Source: Tolypeutes matacus (Eukaryota > Chordata > Mammalia > Cingulata > Chlamyphoridae). Taken from it: a DNA stretch of 64,000 bases. The stretch is from contig JAKSZT010054335.1 of the NCBI GenBank assembly GCA_026826555.1, positions 4,631,423-4,695,422 on the forward strand. The letters run 5' to 3'. The notes beneath the pieces were generated by a model. The model made no database searches and was not told the DNA's origin. It worked only from the letters and a program-made list of their open reading frames with translations. Made by a program: the position numbers and the translations under genes. Positions 46,946 through 59,219 of this stretch are shown here, one piece after another; positions within the stretch are counted from its first letter, which is position 1; each line of letters begins with the position of its first letter.

Positions 46946-49900
46946 CTAAGAAAAATCTATCTTCTTTGGTCTCCTTTTCTTTAGAAAAGTAATTCAGGCA
47001 TATGGGGGGAGATAGCATGAAGTCCAGCTAGTATATATAATAGAGTGAAAAGGGGGGAAGTATGAAGTCCAAATGGTATAAAAGAGTGGAAAGCAGCAGC
47101 CTCCCTCAGCACCTCCCACATCCCCAATCCCCAGGCCAAAGCTGCCACAAGCAGTCCTCACTATAAGGCAGAACATGCCTCCTTTGCTCGATTTTTCCAG
47201 CCTAGACAGCACCTGCTGACTGACTTCTGTGAGAGAATTATTCAGCATACTTAGGTCATCTCCCACCTTACCCCCCAACTTCTGCTGGAATATTAGATGT
47301 TGCATTTGATGTTGAAGAGTTCACTTAAAGCATGTTTCTTGATTTGTCAGGTTTAGGTAGTACTGCATCCTCTCCTTGAAGGTGACACTACCAACATACG
47401 TAATCTTCCTTTGACTTCCACTCCCCTTGCCAACTCCCCATTTTTTGCTGGCTTTTTAAAAATTATTTTTACATTGTAAATTATATTGTAATTGTAACAG
47501 TCTGTGATTTGTATCTCAGTTGACTGTAAACACAGAAGAATAAGCATTTATAATATTATGAATACTATATTCTGTTTAACTAGTGCCACTGAACACCAAG
47601 AAAAGGAAACAAACCTAGGAGTGACCCTTTGCTTCTTAAAAGAGAATCTTCTAAACACTCAGTGCCCCCTTTTGTTTTCCTTCTAGCTTCTTCTGGGTCG
47701 TGGTCAGATGCCACCGTCTGTTTCCCTCGTCATCCTCTCACATTCTGTTTTCATCTTGCTGGAGTATGTCCTCAAGTAATTTTCTTTTCCGTATGGCATG
47801 CGTGGGCAGCGCACTCGAGGTCATGCGCTCCGGCAGTGGCCGTTTTACCTTTTCCCTTGTTCTTCCCGGCCACTGTGTCGGCTGCCCTCGCTCCAGCAGG
47901 CTCCCGTCCGTGCGTGGAGGGCTGCGAGGGTGCACGCCAGCGCTGTCGGGCCTTTCCTCCGCCCTGTGCAGGCTGGGTGCCAGCGGCCCTCTCCCTGAGC
48001 GAGGAGCCCGCCCGAGGACAGCCCCTGGAAACAGACTGGCTGCTCGGGGACCTGCCGGCCTAACGCGGCACCTGGGCAGCAAAGCTGCCCCTGTTGGCCT
48101 GCATTTTGCGGTGGGTTGTTGGGATTTGGGGCCTCCCACCGATGGGAGGAGCCTGCCGTGGCCTGGGGCTCTGCCCTGCTGCTTTCTGGCCCAGCAGTCC
48201 AAGGGGAGGCCTCTTCCACACATCACTGGCTCCCTTTGAGGGAAGGGTCTGGCTTCCGGGCAGGAGTGGACTTGCAGCCACTCTGTTGCCAGGTGGTGTG
48301 AGAAGGGGCTCCCAGCAGCCCGGCTTCTCTAACGCATGCACTTGTGAAGACTCCCTGGCCCAATCCTGCCCTTTTGTGGGGTGGAGTCTGAGGTTGGCAC
48401 CTCCCAGGGCTCTTCTGGAAGATCTGGCTTTGTCTCTGGGGAAGGGCCTGAGCGGCCTTTTCTATTCTGTCGGGCTTATCCTCAGAAGTTCTAGCAACTT
48501 CTCTGTTTTCCCGACTCATTCATTTTAGAGTGTAGTTTCGGTCATTTAAGAGGATGCTTGGTGGTGGAAGAAGTAGACGTGCATGCTTGGTCTGCTGCCA
48601 TCTTCAACTGGGAATCCCTGAGGTTTTTCCCTTAACAGCCTAATTCTGTAATATTTTCTTTTTTCAATCTCAGCTCCATCAATCATTTCTTATTAATTGG
48701 CATTTGGCATATAATTTTCTTGGCACTCAGTAGAGGAGGTTGTTTTGAAGGAGCTTTTTTGTGCTCACTGGTGTCTGGGCCCTGAATAAAAAGAGCTAAC
48801 ACTGCAGACGTGCCGCCGTGGAAATCATACTCGCTCTTCAGAATGCCAAGAATCCAGCTCTAATTACGCGTTTCTATTTTGGAAGAGACAAGGTTGTGGA
48901 CACACTGCTACTAAACACAGCTGCTACTGCTGGCCACAGCACGAGTTTTCTCGTTTTGTTTTGTTTGTTTTTTTTTTTTCAAAATAACGTGGTTCCGCTC
49001 ACTCTCTCTACACCTGGCCCGAGACGCCCCAGGGCTTAACGGCCCTACAGTGACCGAAGGTGAGCGGCACCCTGATGGCAGAGAGGCGGTCCTTGCCGCT
49101 GGCACCAGAAAACGCTTCGCTTCCGCTGCTCGTTTTCTCTGGTCCTGTTCTTTTTCCCGTTCCCAGTGAAGACACCCTGTAATCACTGCTTGAAGCATGT
49201 CGTTGTGGGGAGCCAACTTCTTCGTATTTATTAGTTTTCACATTCTGCCCGTCTCCCTACCTCACCCTCCACTGTTTCTTTTCTCCTTTGCTCTCCTTTC
49301 TTTACTTTGTGTAGGGTATCATTTTATGAATTTCACTTCCAGGGAAGATGGTTGTTAAAGATGCACAATCATGGCCCATACAGTGTCTTCTCTCTTTTAT
49401 AGACAGGCTGCTTCCACCAAGCTCTTCATCTTGAGTGTGTGTTTTTTGTTTTTGTTTTTTCCAAATCTGAGCACATTGCTATTCATCTCAGGTTTTCTTT
49501 TATTTAAGTAAACAAGTCAAAATAGCTAAAATGCTTCTGATAATTTTTTTTCTCAGATCAGTTAGCGTGAGAGCAGTTCCCAGCCTTCTAACAGGTTGCT
49601 TGTATGGAAGATACAAAAAAGATTTTTAAATTGATCTTTTTGCAACAGTGCTAGACCTCAAAATCTTATTTAATCCATGATAATCAACTTGAATTCTGGA
49701 CCTTGGGTAAAAGGAATGAGTAGGTCAAAGGGCAGAAGGTAGAGGGGAGATGGAATTTATGCTTCTCTCATCCATGATGCAATGTTGGTTGCTTCCTCCA
49801 CACCCAGTACCTGACTGCACAGCTGCTTACATCACTCTCTGTCCCAAATCCTCAAGGTTTTACCTGGGGATGGGAGAGTGCAGTTAGGATGGGGTAGGGA

Positions 49901-50636
49901 GAACCACAGAGAGAAGCAACGTGCTAGCACCACCTAATTAAATTAATTAACAGGAATGTTGATGCTCCTTAAGCCTTTAAAGATGATGTGTGCTAAACCA
50001 ACTAAACCTAAAAATTGGTGAAAGTTCTGGAAGAGTAGCAGAGTAAAGTAGGAGAAACATTAATGTGATCAAAGATATGGGGGGTCGGGAAGAGGTGGAC
50101 AAGGCCACCTCCAAGCAGTCTGGTGCTGCATCAAAGTGCTCTTGTGGAAGGAATGGACACACAGGGTCTGGGACCCTGAATCTAGACCAGGCTTTCTGAG
50201 CTGCACTCATTGGGTTTTGGTCTTGTTTGCTGGGCTCATGGACAGTATTGACCAGATAAGGTTAGGAGCCTGGTGGGGCATGTGGAAAGTGATGTCTGTC
50301 CACTGACAACTAGGGAAGACAAAGAAGTCGCCCATATGCCACCATCCAAAGAAAACCACTGTGAAGATGTTGTATTTTCTTCCAATCTACTTAATAAAGT
50401 TGATGTTTTTGTTTTTTTTGTTCTTTAAGACATTTTTTCCTGCTGAGGAATGTGCTTATCTGTTATAAGGAAAAGGTTACTTGGTGATAGTTTAAGATTA
50501 AGTCAATAAAAGAAAAATGAGAATACAGTAATTCTTATCTGTCATTGTTCATTTAAGTTTTAGAGTATCTGTTCTGAACAATAAATCACTTGTCTTTTAA
50601 AATTTTTCTCTTCAGTCTCAAATTAGTGCCCCCAAA
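46946..50636. other. Intronic sequence
   Basis: Unique-looking with a GC-rich block at about 47770-48440, and AT-rich sequence elsewhere. Open frames in the GC-rich block run on both strands without splice or homology support. T-runs near 48969 and 49543. No gene recognised. Confidence 0.45.
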
Positions 50637-50685
50637 TGCCTGCCTGCCTGCCCGCCCGCCCGCCCACCTTCCTTCCTCCCTCCCT
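50637..50685. repeat. Mosaic tetranucleotide repeat (TGCC)n-(CGCC)n-(TTCC)n
   Basis: TGCCTGCCTGCC passes into CGCCCGCCCGCC, then ACCTTCCTTCC and TCCCTCCC. Confidence 0.9.
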
Positions 50686-51190
50686 TTCCAGGTTTACAGA
50701 AAAATCATGCATAAAACACAGACTTCCCTTATATCACACCATTAACACCTGCATTAGTGTGGTACATTTCTTACAAGTCAGGAAAGAACACTTTTAAAAT
50801 TGTGCTGTTAACTATAGTTCTTTGTTTACAATAGGGTTCACTGTTTGTACTGTGCAATCCTGTTGTTGGTTTCTTCAGATTTTTATTCTAGTAACAGATA
50901 CACAACCTAAAATTTCCCCTCTTAACCACATTCAAATATACATATATATATATATATATCATTGCTGCCAATTATGTTCACAAAGTTGTGCTACCGTCAC
51001 CACCATCCATCACCACAGCTTAACAATCAGCAAGACAGAAACTCTGTACAATTTAAGCCTAACTCCCCACTCCATACCCACACCCCACCCCCTGGTAACC
51101 TGTGTTCCAGATTCTGACTCGATGAGTTTGCTTCTTCTATATACCTAGAAGTGGGACTGACTCTCTGAGGAACCCGTCCACTCTCCAGGC
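50686..51190 (-). mobile_element. L1 3' UTR fragment, antisense
   Basis: CACATTCAAATATACATATA, TTGTGCTACCGTCACCACCA and CTCCCCACTCCATACCCACA followed by CTGGTAACCTG match antisense L1 3' UTR text like 42475-42640. It includes an (AT)n tract at 50937-50960. Confidence 0.78.
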
Positions 51191-51605
51191 CACACATGTA
51201 GAATATGATCATGTCATTCCTGTGTTAAACTCCTCAGGGCTGCCTCACTCCTCAACCTATTTCACAGCAGTTTCACCACTGGCTCCTGTTTCTTCCCTGG
51301 CTGCCTCTTTCTTTGCTGTCTCCCCACTACCACCACCACCACCACCCCCTTCTTTGCCTAGCTAACTCCTTCTCATCCTTCATGTCTCTGCTCAAACTTC
51401 CTTCCTTCAGGAAGTCCCCTCTGACCACTAACCCTGGGTTAACTGCTGATCCATGTGTTCCCAGCCCCTTGTGTGTACTCTTATGGAGTTTCATGATGGC
51501 CCCGTCTAGACTTTGAGCCAGGACATCATCGCTTTCACTGTAGTACCTCCCAACACTCAGCCCGTGTCCAGTACATCATAGACACTAAGTCAGAATGAGT
51601 GGATG
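51191..51605 (+). repeat. L2 3'-end fragment
   Basis: TCAGGAAGTCCCCTCTGACC, CCCGTCTAGACTTTGAGCC and CACTAAGTCAGAATGAGTGG keep the order of the L2 3' end. A short (CCA)n lies near 51328. Confidence 0.7.
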
Positions 51606-52155
51606 GCATTAACGCTGCTTTCCCGTTGGCTTTCCGTGGTACTGATGACCTGCTAAAGGCACTCAGCTCTGTGGTTTGTTGGGGCTCTTGAAAGAGCATT
51701 ACCCTAGAGTTGTTCAGTAGGAAGTTAAGAGCTTGAAAGTAGGCCTACTAGGAACCTACTTTGCAAGTAAAGAACCAGTTTCTTTACATAGGAGCTTTTG
51801 AAGACATTCATTACAATATATTTTTTAAAATTAACTATAGAATGTTATTTGTAGAAGCTTGATACTATATAAGGGTTTTAACCAGTTAAAATGACCTCCT
51901 GCTTTGATTAATGTTGTCTCATCAATACCAATTTTTTCCAATTTGTGAGGAGTTTTATGAGATGCATAACATATGGGAACCATGAGCACCAAGGCTTGTG
52001 GCAGCCTTGCTTAACCAGGCAACATCCAATCCTGATTCCCAAAGAAGAGTGAACATGCTTTCCAAGTGCCTTACCTCCAAGCGAAGTGCATCCCTCCTCA
52101 TTAGGGTCTTTAGTCTCACTAGTTCCCACCAAGACTCAAAGGAAGAGAAAATGGG
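51606..52155. other. Intronic sequence
   Basis: Unique-looking, AT-rich. No gene recognised. Confidence 0.5.
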
Positions 52156-53460
52156 GAGAGGACTGTGAGAAGATGGTGGCCTAGGGAGCTCCAGGACTCA
52201 GACCTTCCACCAAAACAGGCAGGAACTGTCTGAAGCAGCTATACTGAAGCTCTGTAGGCCAGAAGAACACTTCAGCATGCAGGGAAGAGCAGGAGGAAGA
52301 GACTAATAAATGATAGTAAAGAACAGTGAATTGTCTCTCTGCAGTGGCTACTGGCACCCATCCCCTACTTTCACAACTGGCTGCAAAGGGCTCCAGTCAT
52401 TGGCTAGCTCGCTGGTGACAGAAAGGAATATAGGGGAGTGGATGTGGCTCAAGTGGTTGAGCGCTTCCTTCCCACATGGAAGGTCTCAGGTTTGGTTCCT
52501 AGTGCCTCCTAAAAACAAACAACAAACAAACAAAAAGCCAACTCAGAGGAGCTGATGTGGCTCGGTGATTGAGCACCAGCTTCCCACATACAGAGTCCCA
52601 GGTTCAATCCCCAGCCCCAATACCTCAAAAAAAAAAGGAACGTAATCGCATTCCCCAAGAACAGGGGTGGGTACAGCTATCACTGATCACAGCTTTTGAT
52701 CAGCAACTTTGGACCACTGGGGGCCAGGCTGTGAGGGCAGCTGTTGTTTAACCCATTTTGGACAAAAGCGGCAGCAAACATTATTTCAGCCCTCCCCAAA
52801 GAGGGCAACTAGTGGTAAGGGTGGAGGCTTAAAAACACTGCACTTCTTCAGGCACGCGGGGGGCAGTTTGCTGAAGGGCTGCATTTGCTGGGCAGGCCAG
52901 GAAAGCACAGCTCTGATGTGCTGTTGGAGAAGCTCTTGAAACCCTCTATCATTCCCTCCCGGGGTACTTTGGAGCTGCCCTGCACCCGCTTCATGAGTCC
53001 CTGGCCCAGTTTTGGCTGGGAAAGGATGACTTGGGAAATTCTTCTCTAGCCTGTCCTTTCTTCCAGCATTTGCTTCTCAAGCAAAAGTAGCTTGAGACAG
53101 TGAAAGAAGTATAACAAAACTAGAGGCAAACAGTTGGGGACAAAGGCCTGCCAGCTTCAGATACCCAGGAGAGGAAAGTTTGTCCCCTGGGAAACAGGGG
53201 ACAACCAAACTCCTGTAAACAGGGGAACTCCAAAGCAGTTAAGTAAAAACCCCAGACAAGACAGAGGCCCAGAAAGGCAAGGAAACCCTGCACGCTGCGT
53301 TCACCTTAGGCAGACCTTCCTGGTAGGAAGGCTGAAGCACAAGAAAGCCTTTCTTACTGCCAGCTGCTTACAAAATCAAGAAACAGCCATCTCAGGGAAC
53401 GAATCCCAGAGTTAGCATTTAAAAATATTACAGTTGTTTTTTTTTTTTTTAATTGTTAAA
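52156..53460 (+). promoter_or_regulatory. L1 5' UTR
   Basis: Non-coding block ahead of ORF1, interrupted by the SINE pair at 52432-52633. Ends in an A/T-rich stretch with a T-run near 53440. Confidence 0.65.
52432..52633 (+). mobile_element. Two tandem DAS-type SINE heads inside an L1 5' UTR
   Basis: The first head (GTGGATGTGGCTCAAGTGG, B box GGTTTGGTTCC) and the second (GAGCTGATGTGGCTCGGTG, B box GGTTCAATCCC) are separated by a CAAACAAACAA linker. Flanks AAAGGAATAT (52422-52431) and AAAGGAACGT (52634-52643) are a near-identical duplication. Confidence 0.85.
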
Positions 53461-53462
53461 TT

Positions 53463-54430
53463 GTGCAAGAAAAGAATACAAGACAAGCAAAGAAACAGGA
53501 AATAGTGGCTCATCCAAAGGAAGAGGGGAAAGCAGGAAACACCACTGAAGAACATGAGAACATGGGCCTGCTGAGCAAAGCCTTAAAAAATCACCTTAAA
53601 AACACTCGAGAAGATATAGGGAGATATATAGAGAGAAGTGCAAGCTACCAGGAGAATAATGAATGAGCAATATGAGAGTCTTAGTGAACAGGTAGACATT
53701 TTAAAAGGGAACCAAACAGAACTACTGGAGTTGAAGACCACAATAACTGAAATGGAAAATTCCCAGGAGGGTTTCAAGAGCAGATTGGAACTGGCAGAAG
53801 AAAGAATCAGTGAACTTGAAGCCAAGACACTTGAAGTGATCAGGCTGAGGAGCAGAAAGAAAAAAGAATTACAAAAAGCAAAAATAGCCTAAGACGTCTC
53901 TAGGACACCATCCAGCATACCAATATATGCATTATGGGAGTTCCAGAAGGAAAAGAAAGAAGAAAGGGGCAGAAGGAATATTCAAAGAAATAATGGTAGA
54001 GAACTTCCCAAACCTAGCAAAAGATGTGAATATGCACATCCCAGAAGCCCAGAGATCACCAAACAGGATAAACTCAAGGAGAAATATACCATCATATTGA
54101 TCACACTATCAAATACAAAGACAAGGAATGAATTCTAAAAACTGCAAGACAAAAGCAACGTGTTACATACAAGGCAATCCCAATACATTGAGAGCCAATT
54201 TCTCATCAGAAACCATGGAGGCAAGAAGGTGTTGGTTGAAATACTTAAAAGTGCTGAAAGACAACAACTGCCAGCCAAGAATTTTGTATCTGGCAAGATA
54301 TCTTTTTCATAAATAGGGAGAGATTTAGACATTCTTATATAAACAAAAGCAGAGGGAGTACATCACCACTAACCCTGCCCTCCAAGCAATGCTAAAGGAA
54401 GTTCTTCACATAGAAATGAAAGGACACTAG
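53463..54430 (+). pseudogene. L1 ORF1 remnant
   Basis: The coiled-coil part has ITEMENSQEGFKSRLELAEE and RISELEAKTLEV (53638-53892). The RNA-binding part has a GVPEGKERRKG-like block near 53937 and EAQRSPNRIN-like text near 54040. The C-terminal part has SSETMEARRCW and NNCQPRILYLARYLF (about 54190-54310). Frame changes occur near 53640, 53895 and 54120, so it encodes no working ORF1p. Confidence 0.85.
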
Positions 54431-54929
54431 ACAGTGGTTCAAAGGGGCATAAAGAAATAAAGACCTGTGGTAAAGGTAACCATTTGGGTAATTATAAATG
54501 CCAGTATTATTGTAGTCTATTGTTTTGTATGAAACTCCACTTCTTATTTCCTACAGGTGCTAAAAGGCAAATGCATAAAAAGTGATGATAACTCCACATT
54601 TTTGGACATATAATGTACAAAGATATAAGTGGTAACCAAGTATAAAAAAGACAGGTGGTGGGACAGATGGGTATAGGAAAAGTATATGTGCATCTGTTGG
54701 AGTTAAGTTGGTATCAAACCAAATATGACTGTTATATATTTAGGATGTTAAATTTTAATCCTAGGGTAACTACAAGGAAAGTAGACGAAAAATAAATCCA
54801 GATAGAAATGAGAAAGCACTCAATGTGGTACAACACAAAAAAATCAAATAAATATAAAAGTAGGCATTAATGGAAGTGAGGGACAAAAAGGTATTTGACT
54901 TTCAAAGACTAAATAGCAAATGGTAGAAG

Positions 54930-57900
54930 GAAGTCCTGTATTATCAGTAGTAACTTTAAATGAATTAAACTCTCTAGTCAAAAGGTAGAGATTGGCAGAA
55001 TAAATTTTTTTTAAAAAGTATGGCCCTACTATATGCTGTCTGCAAGAGACTCACCTCAAATTCAAAGATACAAGTAGGTTTTGAAGGTGCGAGGATAGAG
55101 AAAAATATATACCAAGCAAGTAGCAACCAAAGAGAGCTGGGAGGCTATACTTACAGCAGATTAAGTAGGCTTCCTTACTATGTGCCACCTGCAAGAGACT
55201 CACCTTAAATTCAAAGATACAAGTAATTTTGAGGGTGCAAGAATGGGAAAAAAAATACACCATGCAAGTACTGAGCGAGAGAGAGCTAGAGTGGCTATCC
55301 TAATATCAGATTAAGTAGACTCTAAGTTAAAAAGAGTTACTAGGGACAAAGATGGAGGTGACAATTCAACAGGAACATTATAATTATATATGCACCTAAC
55401 AACAGAACCCCAAAATGTATGAAGCAAATACTGACAGATGAGAAAGGAGAAACTGACGGTTCTCCATTAATACCAGGAGACTTTAACACACCACTCTAAA
55501 TAATGGATGGAACATCGTCTAGTCAGAAGATGAGTCAGGAAGTACAAGACTTTATGGACACTCTAAACCAACTAGATCTAACAGACATATTTAAAACACT
55601 TCACCCAACAAAAACAGAGCACACATTCTTCTCGAGTATGCATGGATCATTCTCCAGGATAGACAATATGTTGGGTCACAAAACAAGTCTCAATAAACTC
55701 AAAAACATTGAAGTCATATGATGTATATTCTCCAGTGGAATAAAGCTAGAAATCAATAACAGAGGGAGAAGTGGAAACTTCACAAATATGTGAAATTAAA
55801 TAATATGCTCTTAAACAACCAATGGATTAAAGAGGAAATCAGAAGCAAAATTAGGAAATATTTTGAGGTGAGTGAAAATGAGAATACAACCTACCAAAAC
55901 TTATGGGATACAGTGAAGGCAGTGCTGAGAAGGAAATTTATAGCTCTAAATGCTTACATTTTTTTAAAAAAGAAAGACTTCACATCAGAGACCTAACCAC
56001 AAAAATGGAAGAGCTAGAGAAAGAACAGCAAACTAAACCCAGAGTAAGCAGAAGGAAGGAAATAACAAAGATTAGAGCAGAGATAAATGAAATAGAAAAT
56101 AGAGAGAATTGACAAAACCAAAAATTGGTTCTTTGAAAAGTTAGGCAAAATTCACAAACCATTACCTAACAAAGAAAAAAGAGAGAGGATACAAATAACT
56201 AAAATCAGAAATAAAAAGGGGGAAATTACTACTGTAGGAGATTATGAATGACTATATGCCAATAAATTAGAGAACCTAAATGAAATGGACAAATTCTTAG
56301 AAATACACGAACTACCTACCTTGACTCAAGAAGAAATGGAAGATCTCAACAAACTAGTTACTACTAAAGAGATTGAATCAGTAATCCAAAACCCCCCAAA
56401 AAGAATAGCCCAGGACCAGATGGTTTCACAGGGGAATTCTACCAAACATTCCAAGAAGACTTAACTCTAATTCTGCTTATACTTTTCCAAAAAGTGTAAG
56501 AGGAGGGACCACTCCTTAATTCATTCTATGAGGCCAACATCACCCTCATACAAAAGCTGCATAAAGATATTACAAGAAGAGAAAACTACAGATCATTGCC
56601 TCTTATGAATAGATGCAAAAATTCTCAACAAAATAGCAAACTGAATCCAACAACACATCAAAGGAATTATACACCATGATCAAGTGGGATTTATCCTTGG
56701 TATGCAAGGGCTGGTTCAACATAAGGAAATCAATTCGTATAATACACCACATTAACAGAATGAAAGGAATAAAAACCAACATGATCATCTCATTTAATTC
56801 AGAAAAGGCATTTGACAAAATCCAGCACTGCTTCTGGATAAAAAACACTTAGAACAATAGGAATAGAAGGAAACTTCCTGAACATGATAAAAAGACATAT
56901 ATGAAAAGCCCACAGCTAACACCCCCTTAATTGTGAAAGACTGAATGCTTTCCCTCTAAGGTCAGGAACAAGGCCAGGATGCCTACTATCATTGTACTGA
57001 AAGTTCTTGCCAGAACAGTTAGGAAAAATGAACAAAAGGCATCCAAATTGGAAAAGAAGTACAAATTTCACTATTTGCAGATGATATGATCTTATATACA
57101 GAAAATCCTGAAAAATCCACCACCAAGCTCCTAGAGCAAATAAATGAATTCAGCAAAGTTGCAGAGTGCAAAATCAACACCCAAAAATCAATAGTTTCTA
57201 TATACAAGCAATGAACAATTGGAAGAAATGAAGAAAAAAAATCCATTCACAGTAGCAACTAAAAGAAACAAATATCTAATAATAAATCTAACCAAGGATA
57301 TAAAGGACTTGTACACAGAAAAGTACAAAACATGGCTAGAAGATTTCAAAGAATACCTACATAAATGGAAGGACATTCTGTATTCATGGATTGAAAGACT
57401 AAATATCATTAAGATGTCAGTGATCTTAGACATTGACAGATGTTTCTTCTGATGAGAAAGAAGCAATTTATAGATTCAACGCAATCCCAATAAAAGTTCC
57501 AAAAACCTTCTTTGCAGAAACGGAAAAGCCAACCATCAAATTTATATGGGAAGATAAGGGGCCCAAAACAGCTAAAGTCATCTTGAAAAAGAATAAAACT
57601 TGGAGGATTCACACTTCTCAATCTTAAAACTTATTACAATGCCACAATAATCAAGACAGCACGGTATCGTCACAAGGACAGACATACAGACCAATGGAAT
57701 CTAATTGAGAGCTCAGAAATCAACACTCACATTTATGGTCAGCTGATTTTTGACAAGAGTGCCAAGTCCATTCAATTGCGAAAAAAGAGTCTCTCCAACA
57801 AATGGTGCTGGGAAAACTAGATCTCCATTTGGAAGGAAAAAAAAAAAAAAAGGGTAGAACCCTACCTCATAAATACAAAAATAACAACTGAAAGTGGATC

Positions 57901-57967
57901 AAAGACCTAAATATTATAGAGCTATCAAACTACTAGAAGAAAATGTAGGGAAACATCCCTAGGACTT
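54930..57967 (+). pseudogene. L1 ORF2 remnant, truncated at its C terminus
   Basis: Endonuclease text (ICCLQET-like, duplicated; see 55028-55325) is followed by QLDLTDIFKTLHPTKTEHTF and SRIDNMLGHKTSLNK (55503-55721). The linker [20 protein letters not shown] follows at about 55810. The reverse transcriptase core FADD is at 57074-57085 and [20 protein letters not shown] at about 57470. The text breaks off at LLEENVGK-like sequence near 57950, directly at the ERV LTR. Many stops and shifts. Confidence 0.85.
55028..55325 (+). repeat. 149-bp tandem duplication inside L1 ORF2
   Basis: ACTATATGCTGTCTGCAAGA (55028) and ACTATGTGCCACCTGCAAGA (55177) begin two copies that also share TTCAAAGATACAAGTA, a GAGAGCTNGNGNGGCTAT block and CAGATTAAGTAG at their ends. 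Confidence 0.88.
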
Positions 57968-58587
57968 TGTGGCAGTTTGAGATTATTTATGAACGCCAAA
58001 AAAGATAAGGACTATGTTTGTAAACTGGTCTGTTCCTCTGGGCGTGGTACCCTTTGAATGTCTTAAGAGTCAGCTGAGATGTCTTTGATTACATTATGTT
58101 AAGATTAGGGCTTTGATTCAACCACATCAGTAGGGTGTAACTCAGGTTAAGTCCTCGCCCTCTTGCTAGCTGATGTAAACCGGTACTCACTCAAGAAGAC
58201 ACACAGAAGATACACAGGAAGAGAGAGAGCTCCCTAGACATGGAAGAGGAAGGAACTTGGACATTTCGGTCCTGCCATGTGACAGAAAGGAGAAGATTCA
58301 GGCAGCTAAAACCCCAGGAAGAGAGACGAGCCCTACGCCAGCCCACAGCTAAGACTGGAAGAAGCTGGGCTCATGGAGCCTTAAGAGGAAGGAAGGCCCA
58401 AGAGGCTAGATGGAGATCGCCCACCATCTTGCTTCAACACATGGAACAGACTTTGTGAGAAAGCAGCCTTGAGTTGGACTCTATAGGGCCTTGTAACAAT
58501 AAGCTTTAACTCCAAATTAAATACCCTTTATAAAAGCCATCAGATTTCCGATACTTTGCATCAGCCCTCCTTTGGCTGACTAATAGA
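57968..58587 (+). mobile_element. ERVL-like 5' LTR inside an L1
   Basis: It begins TGTGGCAGTTTGAGATTATT and carries the late AATTAAATACCCTTTATAA and CATCAGATTTCCGATACTTT blocks, ending GGCTGACTAATA. It belongs to the same LTR group as 6779 and 19223. Unlike those, internal retroviral sequence follows. Confidence 0.85.
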
Positions 58588-58592
58588 GAATT

Positions 58593-58610
58593 TGGTACCA
58601 GAAGAGTGGG
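58593..58610 (+). other. Retroviral primer binding site, tRNA-Leu type
   Basis: TGGTACCAGAAGAGTGGG directly follows the LTR. It matches the complement of a tRNA-Leu 3' end (TGGTACCAGGAGTGGG) apart from a two-base insertion. ERVL elements are named for leucine tRNA priming. Confidence 0.8.
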
Positions 58611-58944
58611 TTATAGCCTGATATAATTACTGAAAATACTGGAAAGGTTTTATAAATGGGTAAGGGTTATTTTTTGGAGGAATTGTGAGATGCTTGATGG
58701 AAAAGTCCTAGTAATATGGAGCCTAAAGTTATTTCTGATAAGGCCTTAGAAGTAAATGATGGAACTATTATTGGAAACTGGAGGAAAGGTGATCTGTATT
58801 TTAAAGTTGCAGAGAACTTAGCAAGATTGACTCCTGATGTTATATGGAAGTCAGAGTTTGAGAATGACAAGGTTGAATATTTTGAAGAGCTTTCCAAAGT
58901 AAACTTGGAGAATGTGGCACTGAAAAATATTTCTGAATATGATT
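58611..58944 (+). pseudogene. ERV leader/internal fragment with a 76-codon open frame
   Basis: An open frame at 58716-58946 (76 codons, acidic, beginning MEPKVISDK) lies downstream of the primer binding site, where the leader or the start of gag would be. I cannot assign it to a known protein. The sequence then switches directly to L1 3' UTR text (TTAAAAGTGGAAATATTAGG), so the rest of the provirus and its 3' LTR are missing. Confidence 0.5.
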
Positions 58945-59210
58945 AAAAGTGGAAATATTAGGTTGTATATATGGTAACAGAATACATTAAAAAAAAAAAA
59001 AAAATCCATGGCACTACACTACACAGTGAACCCTCTGTCAAACCATGAACTTCAGTTAATGGTACAATTATAAAAATGTGCTGTCATTAATTATAACAAA
59101 TGTTCCGCACCAGTGAAAGGTGGTGGTGGTATATGGGAATCCTGTATTTTATGCACGATTATTCTGCAAACCCACAACTTCTCTAATAAAGAAAAAATAT
59201 ATTTAAAAAA
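58945..59210 (+). mobile_element. 3' UTR of the sense L1, after the ERV
   Basis: ATTAGGTTGTATATATGGTA, TCATTAATTATAACAAATGT and CAAACCCACAACTTCTCTAA are the same 3' UTR text as at 4800-5080 and 22200-22590. Confidence 0.83.
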
Positions 59211-59219
59211 GGAAATGGG

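Larger units (their letters stand above)
52156..59210 (+). mobile_element. Nearly full-length sense L1 carrying nested SINEs and an ERV
   Basis: It starts with GACTGTGAGAAGATGGTGGC (AAGATGG at 52170-52176 is a YY1-like site close to the 5' end, as in full-length L1). Then come a 5' UTR to about 53460, ORF1, a long inter-ORF spacer, ORF2, and a 3' UTR ending in an A-rich tail near 59210. Short flanks GAAAATGGG and GGAAATGGG (52147-52155 and 59211-59219) are a likely duplication. The last third of ORF2 is missing, replaced by the ERV at 57968-58944. Confidence 0.85.

Noticed and set aside
47629..48528. Overlapping open frames of 124 to 179 codons on both strands
   Set aside because: GC-rich block without splice sites or recognisable domains.
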